From: Mycobacterium sp. 1164966.3
Lineage (GTDB): Bacteria; Actinomycetota; Actinomycetes; Mycobacteriales; Mycobacteriaceae
DNA length: 64,000 nucleotides
Assembly (NCBI RefSeq): GCF_001665395.1
Contig: NZ_LZSG01000008.1
Location: 24,337-88,336 of the forward strand
Reading direction: 5' to 3'
Part shown: positions 33,932-42,806 of the stretch, one piece after another
How the letters are laid out: each line of letters starts with the position of its first letter
Position numbering within the stretch: position 1 is the first letter of the stretch
The notes under the pieces: model-generated
What the model was told of the DNA's origin: nothing
What the model saw: only the letters and a program-made list of their open reading frames with translations
Databases searched by the model: none
Translations under genes and position numbers: made by a program

Positions 33932-35718
33932 GCACGCACGTCATCGCTACCGCCGGTCACGTGGACCACGGCAAGAGCACCCTCATTCGTGCCCTCACCG
34001 GTATGGAGCCCGACCGGTGGGAGGAAGAGCGCCGCCGTGGCTTGACCATCGACCTCGGGTTCGCCTGGACCACCCTGCCGTCGGGCCGGTCGATCGCTTT
34101 TGTCGACGTGCCAGGCCATCAGCGGTTCCTGGCCAACACGCTGGCCGGCCTCGGTCCGGCGCCGGTGGTCTGTTTCGTCGTCGCCGCCGACGAGGGTTGG
34201 CGGGCACAGTCCAGTGACCATCGAGATGCGCTCGCGGCGTTGGGAATTCGTCACGGCCTCATCGTGATCACCCGTGCCGACCGGGCGCCCGAGCGCGGGA
34301 CGGCGGTTCTTGCGCAGGCGCGCGCGGAGTTGGCCGATACCGGTCTGCGAGATGCTCCCGGGGTGATCGTGTCCGCGGTCGACGGCACCGGGCTGGCCGA
34401 GTTACGCGCCGTCATCGACGACGTCCTGGCTCAGGTGCCCCCGCCCGATGCCGCCTCGCGGTTGCGGCTGTGGGTGGATCGGTCGTTCACCATCACCGGC
34501 GCGGGCACCGTCGTGACCGGGACGCTCGCTGCCGGGACCGTGGCTTGCGGTGACCGGATGGACGTGCTGGGTGCAAAGCACATGCGCTCGGCGGTGATCC
34601 GGGGTCTGCAGAGCTGCGGCGAGCCGCATACAACTCTCGGACCGGTGGCGCGGGTGGCGCTGAACCTGCGCGGCGTCCCGCGCGATGCAATCCACCGCGG
34701 CGACGCCCTGGTCACTCCAGACGCCTGGCCGAGCACCCGCATCCTCGACATGTGCCGTACTACCGGCCGCCCGTTGACGGAGGTCGCCACACAGGTCGTC
34801 GTGCACGTCGGGACAGCGGCCGTGCCCGCGCGGCTGCGACCTTTCGACGACGATCACGGGCGGCTGACGCTGGGTAGAGCGCTGCCGTTGGTTCTGGGTG
34901 ACCGGCTGGTGTGGCGTGCGGCCGGCAGTGCCGGAGTGCTAGGCGGCGCACAGGTGCTCGACGCCGATCCACCGGCGCTGCGCAGGCGGGGCGACAGTGC
35001 GCGCCGGGCCGCGGCGCTTGCTGTGATGGACGCGGGCGGCGACGTCGCGGCCGAGGTGGCCCGCCGGGGTGCGGTGCCGGAAAGCCACCTGCGCCGACTG
35101 GGGTTGTTACCGGCGTCGGTGCCCGCCAAGGTGCGAGTGGTGGGCGGCTGGTGGGTGCATCAGCCGGCATATGCCGCATGGCGGCAGCGACTGCGGGCAG
35201 CGGTAGACGAGCTGCATGACCGAGATCCGTTGGCTGGCGGGCTGTCTCGGGGAGCAGCTCGTGACCTGCTGGCCCTGCCCGACGAGGCTCTGCTGGAGGC
35301 CGTCGCGCGCGACGCGGGGCTCGAGCAGGACGGCGGCCACATCCGGGTGGCCGGTGCTCGTGGCGAGCTGGGCCAGGCCGAAGCGGCGGTGGGTGAGCTG
35401 GAAACCCGGCTGGGGGCCGAGCCGTTCCGCGCGCCGGAGGCCTACGAGCTGTCGGAACTGCACCTTGGTGCTCGGGAACTGGCCGCGGCCGAACGTGCCG
35501 GCCGTGTGCTGCGGCTGCGTGACGGCGTGGTGCTGCTGCCCACCGCACCTGCGCTGGCGATGCGGGAGCTGGCGCGGCTCGAGCAGCCGTTCACCACAAG
35601 CCAAGCGCGGCAGGCGCTTTCCACAACACGGCGGGTCGCGATCCCATTGTTGGAATACCTGGACGGGCGCGGTTGGACGCGTCGATTGGATGCCGGCCAC
35701 CGCGAGGTAGTGCGGTAG
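33928..35718 (+). CDS. selB: Selenocysteine-specific elongation factor SelB (probable CTG start)
   Basis: A 596-residue GTPase that delivers Sec-tRNA(Sec) to UGA codons marked by a SECIS hairpin. The G domain has G1 GHVDHGKS, G2 RRGLTIDLGF, G3 DVPGH and a G4 loop reading TRAD instead of the usual (N/T)KxD. OB-like domains follow, then C-terminal winged helices that bind the hairpin (LLALPDEALLEAVARDAGLEQDG, RQALSTTRRVAIPLLEYLDGRGWTRR). The first in-frame ATG/GTG/TTG is GTG 33961, inside the P-loop; starting there would destroy the GTPase. Upstream, the frame has only a CTG at 33928, overlapping the selA stop as CTGA and giving an N-terminus STHVIATAGHVDHGKS of the expected length. I therefore annotate CTG as the start. 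Confidence 0.93.
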   Translation: MSTHVIATAGHVDHGKSTLIRALTGMEPDRWEEERRRGLTIDLGFAWTTLPSGRSIAFVDVPGHQRFLANTLAGLGPAPVVCFVVAADEGWRAQSSDHRDALAALGIRHGLIVITRADRAPERGTAVLAQARAELADTGLRDAPGVIVSAVDGTGLAELRAVIDDVLAQVPPPDAASRLRLWVDRSFTITGAGTVVTGTLAAGTVACGDRMDVLGAKHMRSAVIRGLQSCGEPHTTLGPVARVALNLRGVPRDAIHRGDALVTPDAWPSTRILDMCRTTGRPLTEVATQVVVHVGTAAVPARLRPFDDDHGRLTLGRALPLVLGDRLVWRAAGSAGVLGGAQVLDADPPALRRRGDSARRAAALAVMDAGGDVAAEVARRGAVPESHLRRLGLLPASVPAKVRVVGGWWVHQPAYAAWRQRLRAAVDELHDRDPLAGGLSRGAARDLLALPDEALLEAVARDAGLEQDGGHIRVAGARGELGQAEAAVGELETRLGAEPFRAPEAYELSELHLGARELAAAERAGRVLRLRDGVVLLPTAPALAMRELARLEQPFTTSQARQALSTTRRVAIPLLEYLDGRGWTRRLDAGHREVVR

Positions 35719-36026
35719 ATACGCCGAGCAGACGGAAAATCGCCCAAAAACCCATGGTATTGGGCGAATTTGCGTTCCCCCGCAAGCGGGAGGTGCCCCC
35801 AGCTCGCCAAACGACAAAGATTTGGATTCGCTATGCACCCCGCCCGCCAAGTTGACCGGGCAGTACAGCGCCCATACCTTCGGATGGAGGGGCGAGGCGT
35901 TTCTCAGCCGGACAACGAAGTCCGGGCCGCGTGTAAATGCCAGTGCGCCAAGAGGTTACATCGACCTGCCGCAGCCTTGACAGTGGTTTATCGCAACGTC
36001 CCCTACTACCAACGAGGGAGCGACCA
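35719..36026. other. Intergenic region between selB and SulP
   Basis: This 308-bp gap holds the selB terminator hairpin near its left end. TTGACA at 35977-35982 could be a -35 box for the SulP gene, but no -10 box stands at proper spacing. Nothing else is recognisable. Confidence 0.5.
35736..35771 (+). terminator. selB terminator hairpin
   Basis: TCGCCCAA (35740-35747) and TTGGGCGA (35760-35767) pair perfectly around a 12-base loop; flanking A and T runs (35736-35738 with 35769-35771) extend the stem. It starts 18 bp after the selB stop codon and follows a GAGCAGACG motif like that of the hairpin at 23979. Confidence 0.65.
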
Positions 36027-37622
36027 ATGCAGCACGCCTATGCGGCGGGCGACCAAGGCGTCGAAGACAACCGCACGTCGCGAATTGACCGCGTGCGCTC
36101 GGTGATTCGCCACGACCTGCCCGCCTCGCTGGTTGTCTTCCTGGTCGCGCTCCCGCTGTCACTGGGAATCGCCATCGCCTCGAACGCGCCGGTGCTCGCC
36201 GGGCTGATTGCCGCGATCGTTGGGGGCATCGTCGGCGGAGCCGTCGGTGGATCACCCTTGCAGGTCAGCGGGCCCGCGGCCGGCCTCACCGTTGTCGTCG
36301 CCGACCTCATCGCCGAGTTCGGCTGGGGAATGACGTGTTTCATCACCATGCTGGCAGGCATCATGCAGATCCTGTTGGGGCTCAGTCGCATTGCACGAGC
36401 CGCGCTGGCCATCTCACCGGTCGTCGTGCACGCGATGCTGGCAGGCATCGGAATCACGATCGCACTGCAGCAAACCCACGTGCTGCTCGGCGGCGAGTCA
36501 CAAAGCACGGCTTGGGAAAATGTCACCGGTCTGCCCGCACAGGTGCTCGGCGCGCACCGGCCCGGTCTCATCCTGGGTCTGCTGGTGATCGCCATTATGG
36601 TCCTCTGGCGCAAGGCCCCTCGCCGACTGGCGCGCATTCCGGGGCCGTTGGTCGCCATCGTGGTCGTGACGGTCGTCTCGGTGCTGTTTCCGTTCAACGT
36701 GTCTCGCATCAGGCTGGATGGCTCGATCCTGCAGGCGATACACCTGCCGACGCTGCCCCATGGAAACTGGGGAGCTGTCGCCATCGGAGTAATCACCGTC
36801 ACGCTCATCTGCAGCGTCCAGAGTTTGCTGACAGCGGTCGCGACCGACAGGATGCACAACGGACCGCGCACCGACTTGAATCGCGAACTGATCGGGCAGG
36901 GCGCCTCAAACCTGGTGTCGGGCGCTGTCGGTGGGCTGGCCATCGCCGGCGTGATCGTCCGAAGCTCCGCAAATATCAACGCGGGCGCCAAGACCAGCGC
37001 GTCGACGATCATGCACGGGTTTTGGGTGCTGGTCTTTGCGCTGCCTTTCGCGGGGTTGGTCGAACGGATTCCCACCGCAGCGCTGGCCGGCCTGCTGATC
37101 GTCATCGGAATCGAGCTGCTGAAACCGGCGCACATCGAAACCGCCTTGCGCAACGGCGATCTCGCCGTCTACGTGGTGACCGTAGTCTGTGTCATCTTCC
37201 TGAATCTCCTGCACGGAGTCATGATCGGGCTGGCCCTCGCCATCGCGATGACCGGATGGCGGGTGATACGGGCCAGGGTGCAGGCCGAGCAAGTTGGCCA
37301 CGAGTGGCATGTGGTTGTCGAGGGGGCTTGCACATTCCTGGCGCTGCCCCGGCTGACCCACGCGTTGGCATCGGTGCCGCGGGGCGCGACGGTCACCGTC
37401 GACCTGTCGGTCAACTACCTCGACCACGCTGCACATCAGGCGATCAGCGACTGGGAGCGGCAGCACGTCGCTGCCGGCGGAACGGTCCGGATTCTCGGCG
37501 GGTTGCAGACGGGCCGCCTCGCCCATCGGGCGGTACAGGACCTGCTGGAGCCCCAAGCACCGGCGCCGGCCGAAGTCGAACGCAACCCAGCCCGGTCGAC
37601 GTTGGTGTCGGAGCCAACTTAA
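36027..37622 (+). CDS. SulP-family anion transporter with STAS-like domain
   Basis: A 531-residue SulP permease. The N-terminal membrane domain begins HDLPASLVVFLVALPLSLGIAIAS and has the conserved GSPLQVSGPAAGLTVVV segment, then about ten to twelve hydrophobic stretches. The cytoplasmic C-terminal region (about residues 430-505, VPRGATVTVDLSVNYLDHAAHQAI) resembles a STAS domain. The sequence recalls Rv3273 without its carbonic-anhydrase domain. That branch is thought to carry bicarbonate or sulfate, so the substrate is uncertain; selenium oxyanions would be attractive given selB upstream but are unproven. ATG 36027 follows GAGGGAG. The stop overlaps the convergent kinase gene's stop by four bases. 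Confidence 0.88.
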   Translation: MQHAYAAGDQGVEDNRTSRIDRVRSVIRHDLPASLVVFLVALPLSLGIAIASNAPVLAGLIAAIVGGIVGGAVGGSPLQVSGPAAGLTVVVADLIAEFGWGMTCFITMLAGIMQILLGLSRIARAALAISPVVVHAMLAGIGITIALQQTHVLLGGESQSTAWENVTGLPAQVLGAHRPGLILGLLVIAIMVLWRKAPRRLARIPGPLVAIVVVTVVSVLFPFNVSRIRLDGSILQAIHLPTLPHGNWGAVAIGVITVTLICSVQSLLTAVATDRMHNGPRTDLNRELIGQGASNLVSGAVGGLAIAGVIVRSSANINAGAKTSASTIMHGFWVLVFALPFAGLVERIPTAALAGLLIVIGIELLKPAHIETALRNGDLAVYVVTVVCVIFLNLLHGVMIGLALAIAMTGWRVIRARVQAEQVGHEWHVVVEGACTFLALPRLTHALASVPRGATVTVDLSVNYLDHAAHQAISDWERQHVAAGGTVRILGGLQTGRLAHRAVQDLLEPQAPAPAEVERNPARSTLVSEPT

Positions 37623-38665
37623 CGAATACCGATCCCCGAGGCATCGGCGATTTCGGTGGCCTTGCGCACCACGGCATCGATGCGCGCGACGGTGGGAGTT
37701 CCTGCCGCAGCTTTGTTTTGCGGCTCGTCCATGGCCCGGCGCATGACGCCTTCGGCGATGATCGCAAGCTTCCACAGGCCCAACACATGCCAGTACTGCA
37801 AAGCGGACCCATCGCGTCCCGTCGCTTCCAAATAGCGGCGGGTCATTTCCGCACGATCGGGAAACCCTTCCAGCGTCGACGGCGCGAAGTCACCGCCCGT
37901 CGTCTCACCGGGTTCCGGCCAGTAGGTGAGCAGGCTGCCCATGTCCGCCAGCGGATCACCCAGCGTGGAAAGCTCCCAGTCCAGCGTCGCCACCACTGCA
38001 CCGGACTCGGGCGAGGTGATCAGGTTGCGCAGATGGAAATCCCCATGCACCAAGCTGATTTCGCGCTGCTCCGGGGCGGTGGCCACCAGGCGACCGGTGA
38101 GAGCGTCCAGCTCGGGTAGCTCACGCGTCTTGGACATTTCCCACTGCCCGGCCCACCGCTTGAGCTGACGCTGGGCATACGGCTTGTGGCTGGCCAAATC
38201 CGCTAGTCCGACCTCCGCAAGGTCGACGGCGTGAATCTTGGCCAACGTCGCCGGTAGGTCGAGGGCGATCTGGCGACGCTGCTGCGGCGTCAACGCGCGC
38301 GCGACGTCCATGGTGTCGACAACCAGGCCGTCGACGAACTCCATCAATACCAGCGGCACTTCTGAAAACTCCGAATCCGTTGTGGTGCCCAGTATTCGAG
38401 GTACCGGCACGTCGGTGTCCCGGAGTGCGGCGATGATTCGGGCCTCCCGCAGCACGTCGTGCGCCGAGGCCAGCAGATGACCCAACGGCGGGCGACGCAA
38501 CACCCAGGCACGGTCTGCGGTATCGGTGACGCGGTATGTCAAGTTCGATTGCCCGAGGCCGATCCGCCGGAAATGCAGCGGCGCCTCGAACTCGATGCCC
38601 AGTTTCGTCAGCCATCGCGTCACGGCGTCTGGATCGAGGCCGACAACCTGCTGCACCTCAGTCAT
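37619..38665 (-). CDS. APH-family kinase, ACAD10/11-associated type
   Basis: A 348-residue aminoglycoside-phosphotransferase-fold kinase. The catalytic loop is LVHGDFHLRNLI (HGDxHxxN) and the metal-binding segment is LDWELSTLGDP; the N-lobe has RIGLGQSNLTYRV. Its ATG overlaps the stop of an acyl-CoA dehydrogenase (TGATG). In human ACAD10/11 the two domains are fused, and in Pseudomonas LvaA/LvaC they are separate; there the kinase phosphorylates a 4-hydroxyacyl-CoA so that the dehydrogenase partner can eliminate phosphate. The same reaction is inferred here. It is the last gene of a seven-gene minus-strand operon. Confidence 0.88.
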   Translation of the reverse strand: MTEVQQVVGLDPDAVTRWLTKLGIEFEAPLHFRRIGLGQSNLTYRVTDTADRAWVLRRPPLGHLLASAHDVLREARIIAALRDTDVPVPRILGTTTDSEFSEVPLVLMEFVDGLVVDTMDVARALTPQQRRQIALDLPATLAKIHAVDLAEVGLADLASHKPYAQRQLKRWAGQWEMSKTRELPELDALTGRLVATAPEQREISLVHGDFHLRNLITSPESGAVVATLDWELSTLGDPLADMGSLLTYWPEPGETTGGDFAPSTLEGFPDRAEMTRRYLEATGRDGSALQYWHVLGLWKLAIIAEGVMRRAMDEPQNKAAAGTPTVARIDAVVRKATEIADASGIGIR

Positions 38666-39879
38666 CACGCGCCCACACGATACTTGCGCAACTCCTGTTT
38701 GGCGATGGCCCGCTTGTGCACCTCGTCGGGGCCGTCCGCCAAACGCAACGTGCGCAGGTGCGCCCACGCCGTCGCGAGTGGGAAGTCGTCGGTGACCCCG
38801 CCTCCGCCGTGCACCTGGATGGCTCGGTCGACCACCTTCAGTGCGATGTTCGGCGCGGCGACCTTGATTGCCGCGATCTCCGTGCGAGCCTCCTTGTTAC
38901 CGACCGTGTCCATCAAATACGCGGCCTTCAACGTGAGCAGGCGGATCATCTCAATCTCGATGCGGGACTCGGCAATCCAATCCTGGATGTTGGCATTCTC
39001 GCTGATGGGCTTGCCGAAGGTGACCCGTGACTGGGCTCGTTTACACAGCAGCTCCAGTGCGCGTTCGGCCATGCCGATCGCGCGCATGCAGTGATGGATG
39101 CGGCCGGGCCCGAGCCGGGCCTGGCTGATGGCGAAGCCTTCGCCCTCGCCCTTAAGCACGTCCTTCGCCGGTACCCGCACGTCGTCGAAATCGATCTCGG
39201 CGTGCCCTTCTCGGTCCTGGTAGCCGAAGACCGGCAGGTTGCGGCGCACGGTGATTCCAGGGGCGTCGATCGGCACGACCAGCATCGACTGCTGGCGATG
39301 CGGCGCCGCATCGGGATCCGTCTTCCCCATCACGATCAGCACTTTGCAATTTCGGTGCATCCCGTTGGACGCGAACCACTTTCGCCCGTTAAGGACATAA
39401 CCGTCACCGTCGCGAACCATCGACATCTCGACGTTGGTCGCATCCGAGCTCGCCACCGCCGGCTCGGTCATCGCGAAGGCGGACCGGATCTTGCCGTCCA
39501 GCAACGGCTTGAGGTAGCGCTCCTTGTGCTCGTCGGTACCGAAGAGCGTGAACACCTCCATGTTGCCGGTATCCGGAGCGCTGCAGTTGCACGCTTCGGA
39601 GGCGATGTGGCTGCGGCCCATGATCTCGGCCAACGGCGCGTATTCCAGGTTGGTCAGCCCCGGCCCCCACTCGCGGTGAGGGTGAAAGAGGTTCCACAGT
39701 CCACGCTTTCGCGCCTCTGTCTTCAGCTCTTCCAAGATCGGTGGGTGGAAGTGCGGGTCGTCCGCTTCCCGCATCTGCTCGTCGTAGACCGCCTCGGCCG
39801 GGTAGACGTGCGCATCCATGAATTCGAGCAGATCGGTCTGGTACTGCTGGGCGCGTTCGGAAACGTCGAACAGGGACAT
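38665..39879 (-). CDS. Acyl-CoA dehydrogenase, ACAD10/11-like
   Basis: A 404-residue acyl-CoA dehydrogenase. Features are [28 protein letters not shown]-type helix [51 protein letters not shown]. The last segment carries the ADGPDEVH form in which an Asp takes the place of the usual Glu base, typical of the ACAD10/11 branch. ATG 39879 has AGAGGTG upstream. It is translationally coupled to the kinase gene that follows, supporting a shared role in 4-hydroxyacyl-CoA breakdown. Confidence 0.9.
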   Translation of the reverse strand: MSLFDVSERAQQYQTDLLEFMDAHVYPAEAVYDEQMREADDPHFHPPILEELKTEARKRGLWNLFHPHREWGPGLTNLEYAPLAEIMGRSHIASEACNCSAPDTGNMEVFTLFGTDEHKERYLKPLLDGKIRSAFAMTEPAVASSDATNVEMSMVRDGDGYVLNGRKWFASNGMHRNCKVLIVMGKTDPDAAPHRQQSMLVVPIDAPGITVRRNLPVFGYQDREGHAEIDFDDVRVPAKDVLKGEGEGFAISQARLGPGRIHHCMRAIGMAERALELLCKRAQSRVTFGKPISENANIQDWIAESRIEIEMIRLLTLKAAYLMDTVGNKEARTEIAAIKVAAPNIALKVVDRAIQVHGGGGVTDDFPLATAWAHLRTLRLADGPDEVHKRAIAKQELRKYRVGA

Positions 39880-39923
39880 GAGAACACCTCTGACATCCGT
39901 TGAGAAAGGGCTGCCCGCCAACT

Positions 39924-40694
39924 CTATGCCGACTTCCGGAAGGGCCCAGCATCACCGAGGCGCTGTCCGCCGTCAAGCACGAACGTCTCGCCCGTGACCC
40001 AGCTCGCCGCATCAGAGACCAGGAACGCAATGACCGAGCCGACGTCCTCAGGCTTTCCGATCCGCGCCAATGCGGTCGCCGAATTCAACTGGCTCTCATG
40101 CTCTTTCCACAGCGCCTCGGCCAGCTTGGTCCGGATGACACCGGGCGCGACGGCGTTGACTCGGACCTTCGGGGAGAGTTCGAGCGCCATCTGCTTGGTG
40201 AGGTGGATCAGCGCGGCCTTCGAGGCGTTGTACAGCCCGAGGTTCGCCTCGAATCCCATCCCGCCAATGGATGCCATGTTGGTGACGACGCCGCCGTGCT
40301 CGCCCATCCACGCGCTCGTCACCAGCGACGTCCACAGGATCGGTGCCCACAGGTTCACGTCGAAGGTCTTGGTGAAGCGGGCATGGTCCTGATTGGTCAC
40401 CGGGCCGTAGGACGGGTTGGTGCCGGCATTGTTGACGAGGATGTCGACGCTGCCGAACTTTTCGAGCGCGATGTCGATGCAGCGCTGGGCGGCTCCTTCG
40501 TCGACGGCATGCGCGGCGACGCCAATCGCGTTGCCGTACACCTGTTCTGCCGCGGCAGCCGCAGATTCCTGTTTGCGCGACGTCAGGACGACGTTGCCTC
40601 CGGCTGCCGCAATCGCTTGTGCCGCAGCCAGTCCAATACCTCGTGAGGCGCCGGTGACGACGGCGGTTCGGCCGGTGAGATCAAGTCCGCTCAT
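39924..40694 (-). CDS. Short-chain dehydrogenase/reductase
   Basis: A 256-residue classical SDR. The cofactor loop is [21 protein letters not shown] appears in [13 protein letters not shown], and the catalytic residues lie in [24 protein letters not shown] (Ser, YxxxK). The C-terminal FVLDGGQRL is standard. It should oxidise or reduce a hydroxy/keto group with NAD(P). ATG 40694 follows AGAAGGG. It lies 44 bp before the acyl-CoA dehydrogenase gene and 38 bp after the membrane-protein gene in the same operon. Confidence 0.92.
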   Translation of the reverse strand: MSGLDLTGRTAVVTGASRGIGLAAAQAIAAAGGNVVLTSRKQESAAAAAEQVYGNAIGVAAHAVDEGAAQRCIDIALEKFGSVDILVNNAGTNPSYGPVTNQDHARFTKTFDVNLWAPILWTSLVTSAWMGEHGGVVTNMASIGGMGFEANLGLYNASKAALIHLTKQMALELSPKVRVNAVAPGVIRTKLAEALWKEHESQLNSATALARIGKPEDVGSVIAFLVSDAASWVTGETFVLDGGQRLGDAGPFRKSA

Positions 40695-40732
40695 GTCACA
40701 ACCCTTCTGGTATTTGCCACGTTCTTGTTTGA

Positions 40733-41434
40733 TCAAATGCGGGTCGACGTTACGGACGCGTCGCCCACGGTATGGGCGTCGGCGCGGATGTTGTGCGTGT
40801 CGAATGCGCGGTAGGCGCGGTAGATAACGAACATCATCAGGCCCCAGGTGGACAGCGCCAAGATGTAGAAGATCGTGTGCTCCGAGTCGTCGCCTGGGAT
40901 GTGGACGAAGTCGTAGATCGCGGCGATGACAATGTTGCAGGCGGTGGCGGCAGCGACCCACACAGCGTGTGCGCGCTCACCGATGTCCCACAGGCGTCCG
41001 ATGAAGTAGATCAAGAACAACGAGGTGAGCGCCATCGTCACGAGGTAGAAGATCTTGCCGGGAGTACCGATTTGCGCGGCGAACTCGGAAAGGACGAAAC
41101 CGACAACGGCTGCGAGGGCGAACGCGCCGACGTCCACCGCTGCGGACGGCTTGTACCGATGGGTGACCTTCATCAACCCGAATACCAAGATCAGCGTAAA
41201 GCCGATGGAGCGGGAGAACGCGTCCAGGAAGTACGCGACGTGATACATCGGGCTGTCGTGTCCGGCGTGGACGAGGCCGTAGATCAAGAAGTTGGTTCCC
41301 GACGTCCCCATGATGAGCCATTCGATGCCGAGCAGATAGTTCTGGTGGTTCCGGATGAACTTGACGCCGTACGTGAATCCGACGGCAATCATCCAGATGT
41401 CTGCGACCGCGAAGAGCAATTCTCGGATGGACAC
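40733..41434 (-). CDS. Six- or seven-helix integral membrane protein of unknown function
   Basis: A 233-residue hydrophobic protein with about six or seven predicted membrane helices (ELLFAVADIWMIAVGFTYGV, YLLGIEWLIMGTSGTNFLIYGL, SIGFTLILVFGLMKV, FALAAVVGFVLSEFAAQ, IFYLVTMALTSLFLIYFIG, AVWVAAATACNIVIAAIYDFV, TIFYILALSTWGLMMFVIYRAY). I recognise no family motif. It sits 21 bp behind the DAO oxidoreductase gene inside the catabolic operon, so uptake of the substrate or electron transfer are possible roles. Confidence 0.85.
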   Translation of the reverse strand: MSIRELLFAVADIWMIAVGFTYGVKFIRNHQNYLLGIEWLIMGTSGTNFLIYGLVHAGHDSPMYHVAYFLDAFSRSIGFTLILVFGLMKVTHRYKPSAAVDVGAFALAAVVGFVLSEFAAQIGTPGKIFYLVTMALTSLFLIYFIGRLWDIGERAHAVWVAAATACNIVIAAIYDFVHIPGDDSEHTIFYILALSTWGLMMFVIYRAYRAFDTHNIRADAHTVGDASVTSTRI

Positions 41435-41455
41435 GATTTCTCCTTGGGTGGTATT

Positions 41456-42796
41456 TCAGGCGGTCGGTTGGGCGACGAAGCCGCGCAGTGGCGATTGTTT
41501 TTTCCCGCGGGCGGCCAGGCGGTCGGAGGCGCGGTCGGCGAGCCAGATGAGGTTCAGTGCCGTGGAATTGACCATGCCGGGCCAGAACATGCCGCCCCGA
41601 TGCCAGATGGTGGCCAGGTCGTCGGCCATCGGCTCGCCCGCGATGTGATCGGCGAGCATGTGCCCGACGTACTGCGCCTGGGCGAAACCGTGACCGTTGC
41701 ACGCGATTGAATACAGCACGCGGGGCGACACCTGTCCGGCGAGCGGAAGCCAGGTGGAACTCATGCCGATCCACCCGCCCCACGCCCGGCGAGGCTGCAC
41801 GTCGGCGAGAGTCGGAAAGCGTTGCCGGAAGCCACGCAGCAGATCGGCGGCGAGGGTTTTCGACGGGGTACGGGCCTCGAGTGGGCCGCGGGTGGTTTCC
41901 AGTTTGCGGGTGCCGAACACGATGGTGCCCCGCGGCGTCACCCGGTAGTTCTCCATGATCATGTGCGCGGTGACCACGGGTGCGCGACTGGTCCAGCCGA
42001 GGGCGTCGAGCCGTTCGGGGGCGATCGGCTCGGTCTCCACCAGCGACGTCCACACCGGCGACACGAGTCGCTTCGGGGTGATCGGCAGGTCGCGTCCGTA
42101 GGCGTTGGTGGTGAGCAGCGCACGATCCGCGCGGACCCGGCCGTGCTGGGTTTCGACGAGTACCCCGCGCGGGCCGTCGGTGACGTCATGCACTCGCGTG
42201 TGCTCGAAAACCCTTGTGCCGGAAGCCAGCACAGCAGCGCGTAGGCCACGGACATATTTGCCGGGGTTAAGCGTGCCGCCGACACCTTCACGCATGCCGC
42301 CGAGGAAGCCGTAGGGCACACCTGCCTCGCGGCCGTCGACGAACTCGGCAGATGACCCGGCCTGTGACGCGATCCGCGCACTGCGGCGAACCTTGCGAAG
42401 CTGTCCCTTCGTGACGGCCGCCAACACGATCCCTTCCTGTTGGTACTCGCAGTCGATGGCACGGTCGGCGATGACCCGCTCGGTGTGTTCGACGGCGTGT
42501 TCGGCGTAGGCGAACAGGGCGCGCAACCGATTGCGGGAGTTCGTCATGGCCAGCAGGCCGGGATCGGCGGCCACCGAGTTCGTCACGTACCCCGCGTTGC
42601 GGGAAGTGGCACCCCAGCCGCACGTCTGCGCTTCGAGCAGCACGACGTCGGCGCCGGATTCGGCGAGTCGCAGGGCCGCCGACATGCCGCCGCCCCCGCC
42701 GCCGATGACGACGACGTCGCAGGTGATGTCGTCGGCGAGGGCGGGTTCGCCGACGATGTCCAGCTCGGCCCACCCGGTCCGCGACAGCAGGTCCAT
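41456..42796 (-). CDS. DAO-family FAD-dependent amine oxidoreductase
   Basis: A 446-residue flavoprotein of the DAO/gamma-glutamylputrescine-oxidase type. The FAD loop is DVVVIGGGGGGMSAALRLAESGADVVLLEA (about residues 27-56), followed by CGWGATSRNAGYV, where the SRN element near the flavin is typical, and a C-terminal IACNGHGFAQAQYVGHMLADHI loop. It probably oxidises a C-N bond of an amine. It lies 10 bp behind the first saccharopine-dehydrogenase-like gene. Confidence 0.88.
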   Translation of the reverse strand: MDLLSRTGWAELDIVGEPALADDITCDVVVIGGGGGGMSAALRLAESGADVVLLEAQTCGWGATSRNAGYVTNSVAADPGLLAMTNSRNRLRALFAYAEHAVEHTERVIADRAIDCEYQQEGIVLAAVTKGQLRKVRRSARIASQAGSSAEFVDGREAGVPYGFLGGMREGVGGTLNPGKYVRGLRAAVLASGTRVFEHTRVHDVTDGPRGVLVETQHGRVRADRALLTTNAYGRDLPITPKRLVSPVWTSLVETEPIAPERLDALGWTSRAPVVTAHMIMENYRVTPRGTIVFGTRKLETTRGPLEARTPSKTLAADLLRGFRQRFPTLADVQPRRAWGGWIGMSSTWLPLAGQVSPRVLYSIACNGHGFAQAQYVGHMLADHIAGEPMADDLATIWHRGGMFWPGMVNSTALNLIWLADRASDRLAARGKKQSPLRGFVAQPTA

Positions 42797-42806
42797 GACT
42801 CGGCCC

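Noticed and set aside
36335..38119. 594-residue plus-strand ORF
   Set aside because: It is a shadow of the SulP and kinase genes: arginine-rich, low-complexity translation in the wrong frame of high-GC DNA.
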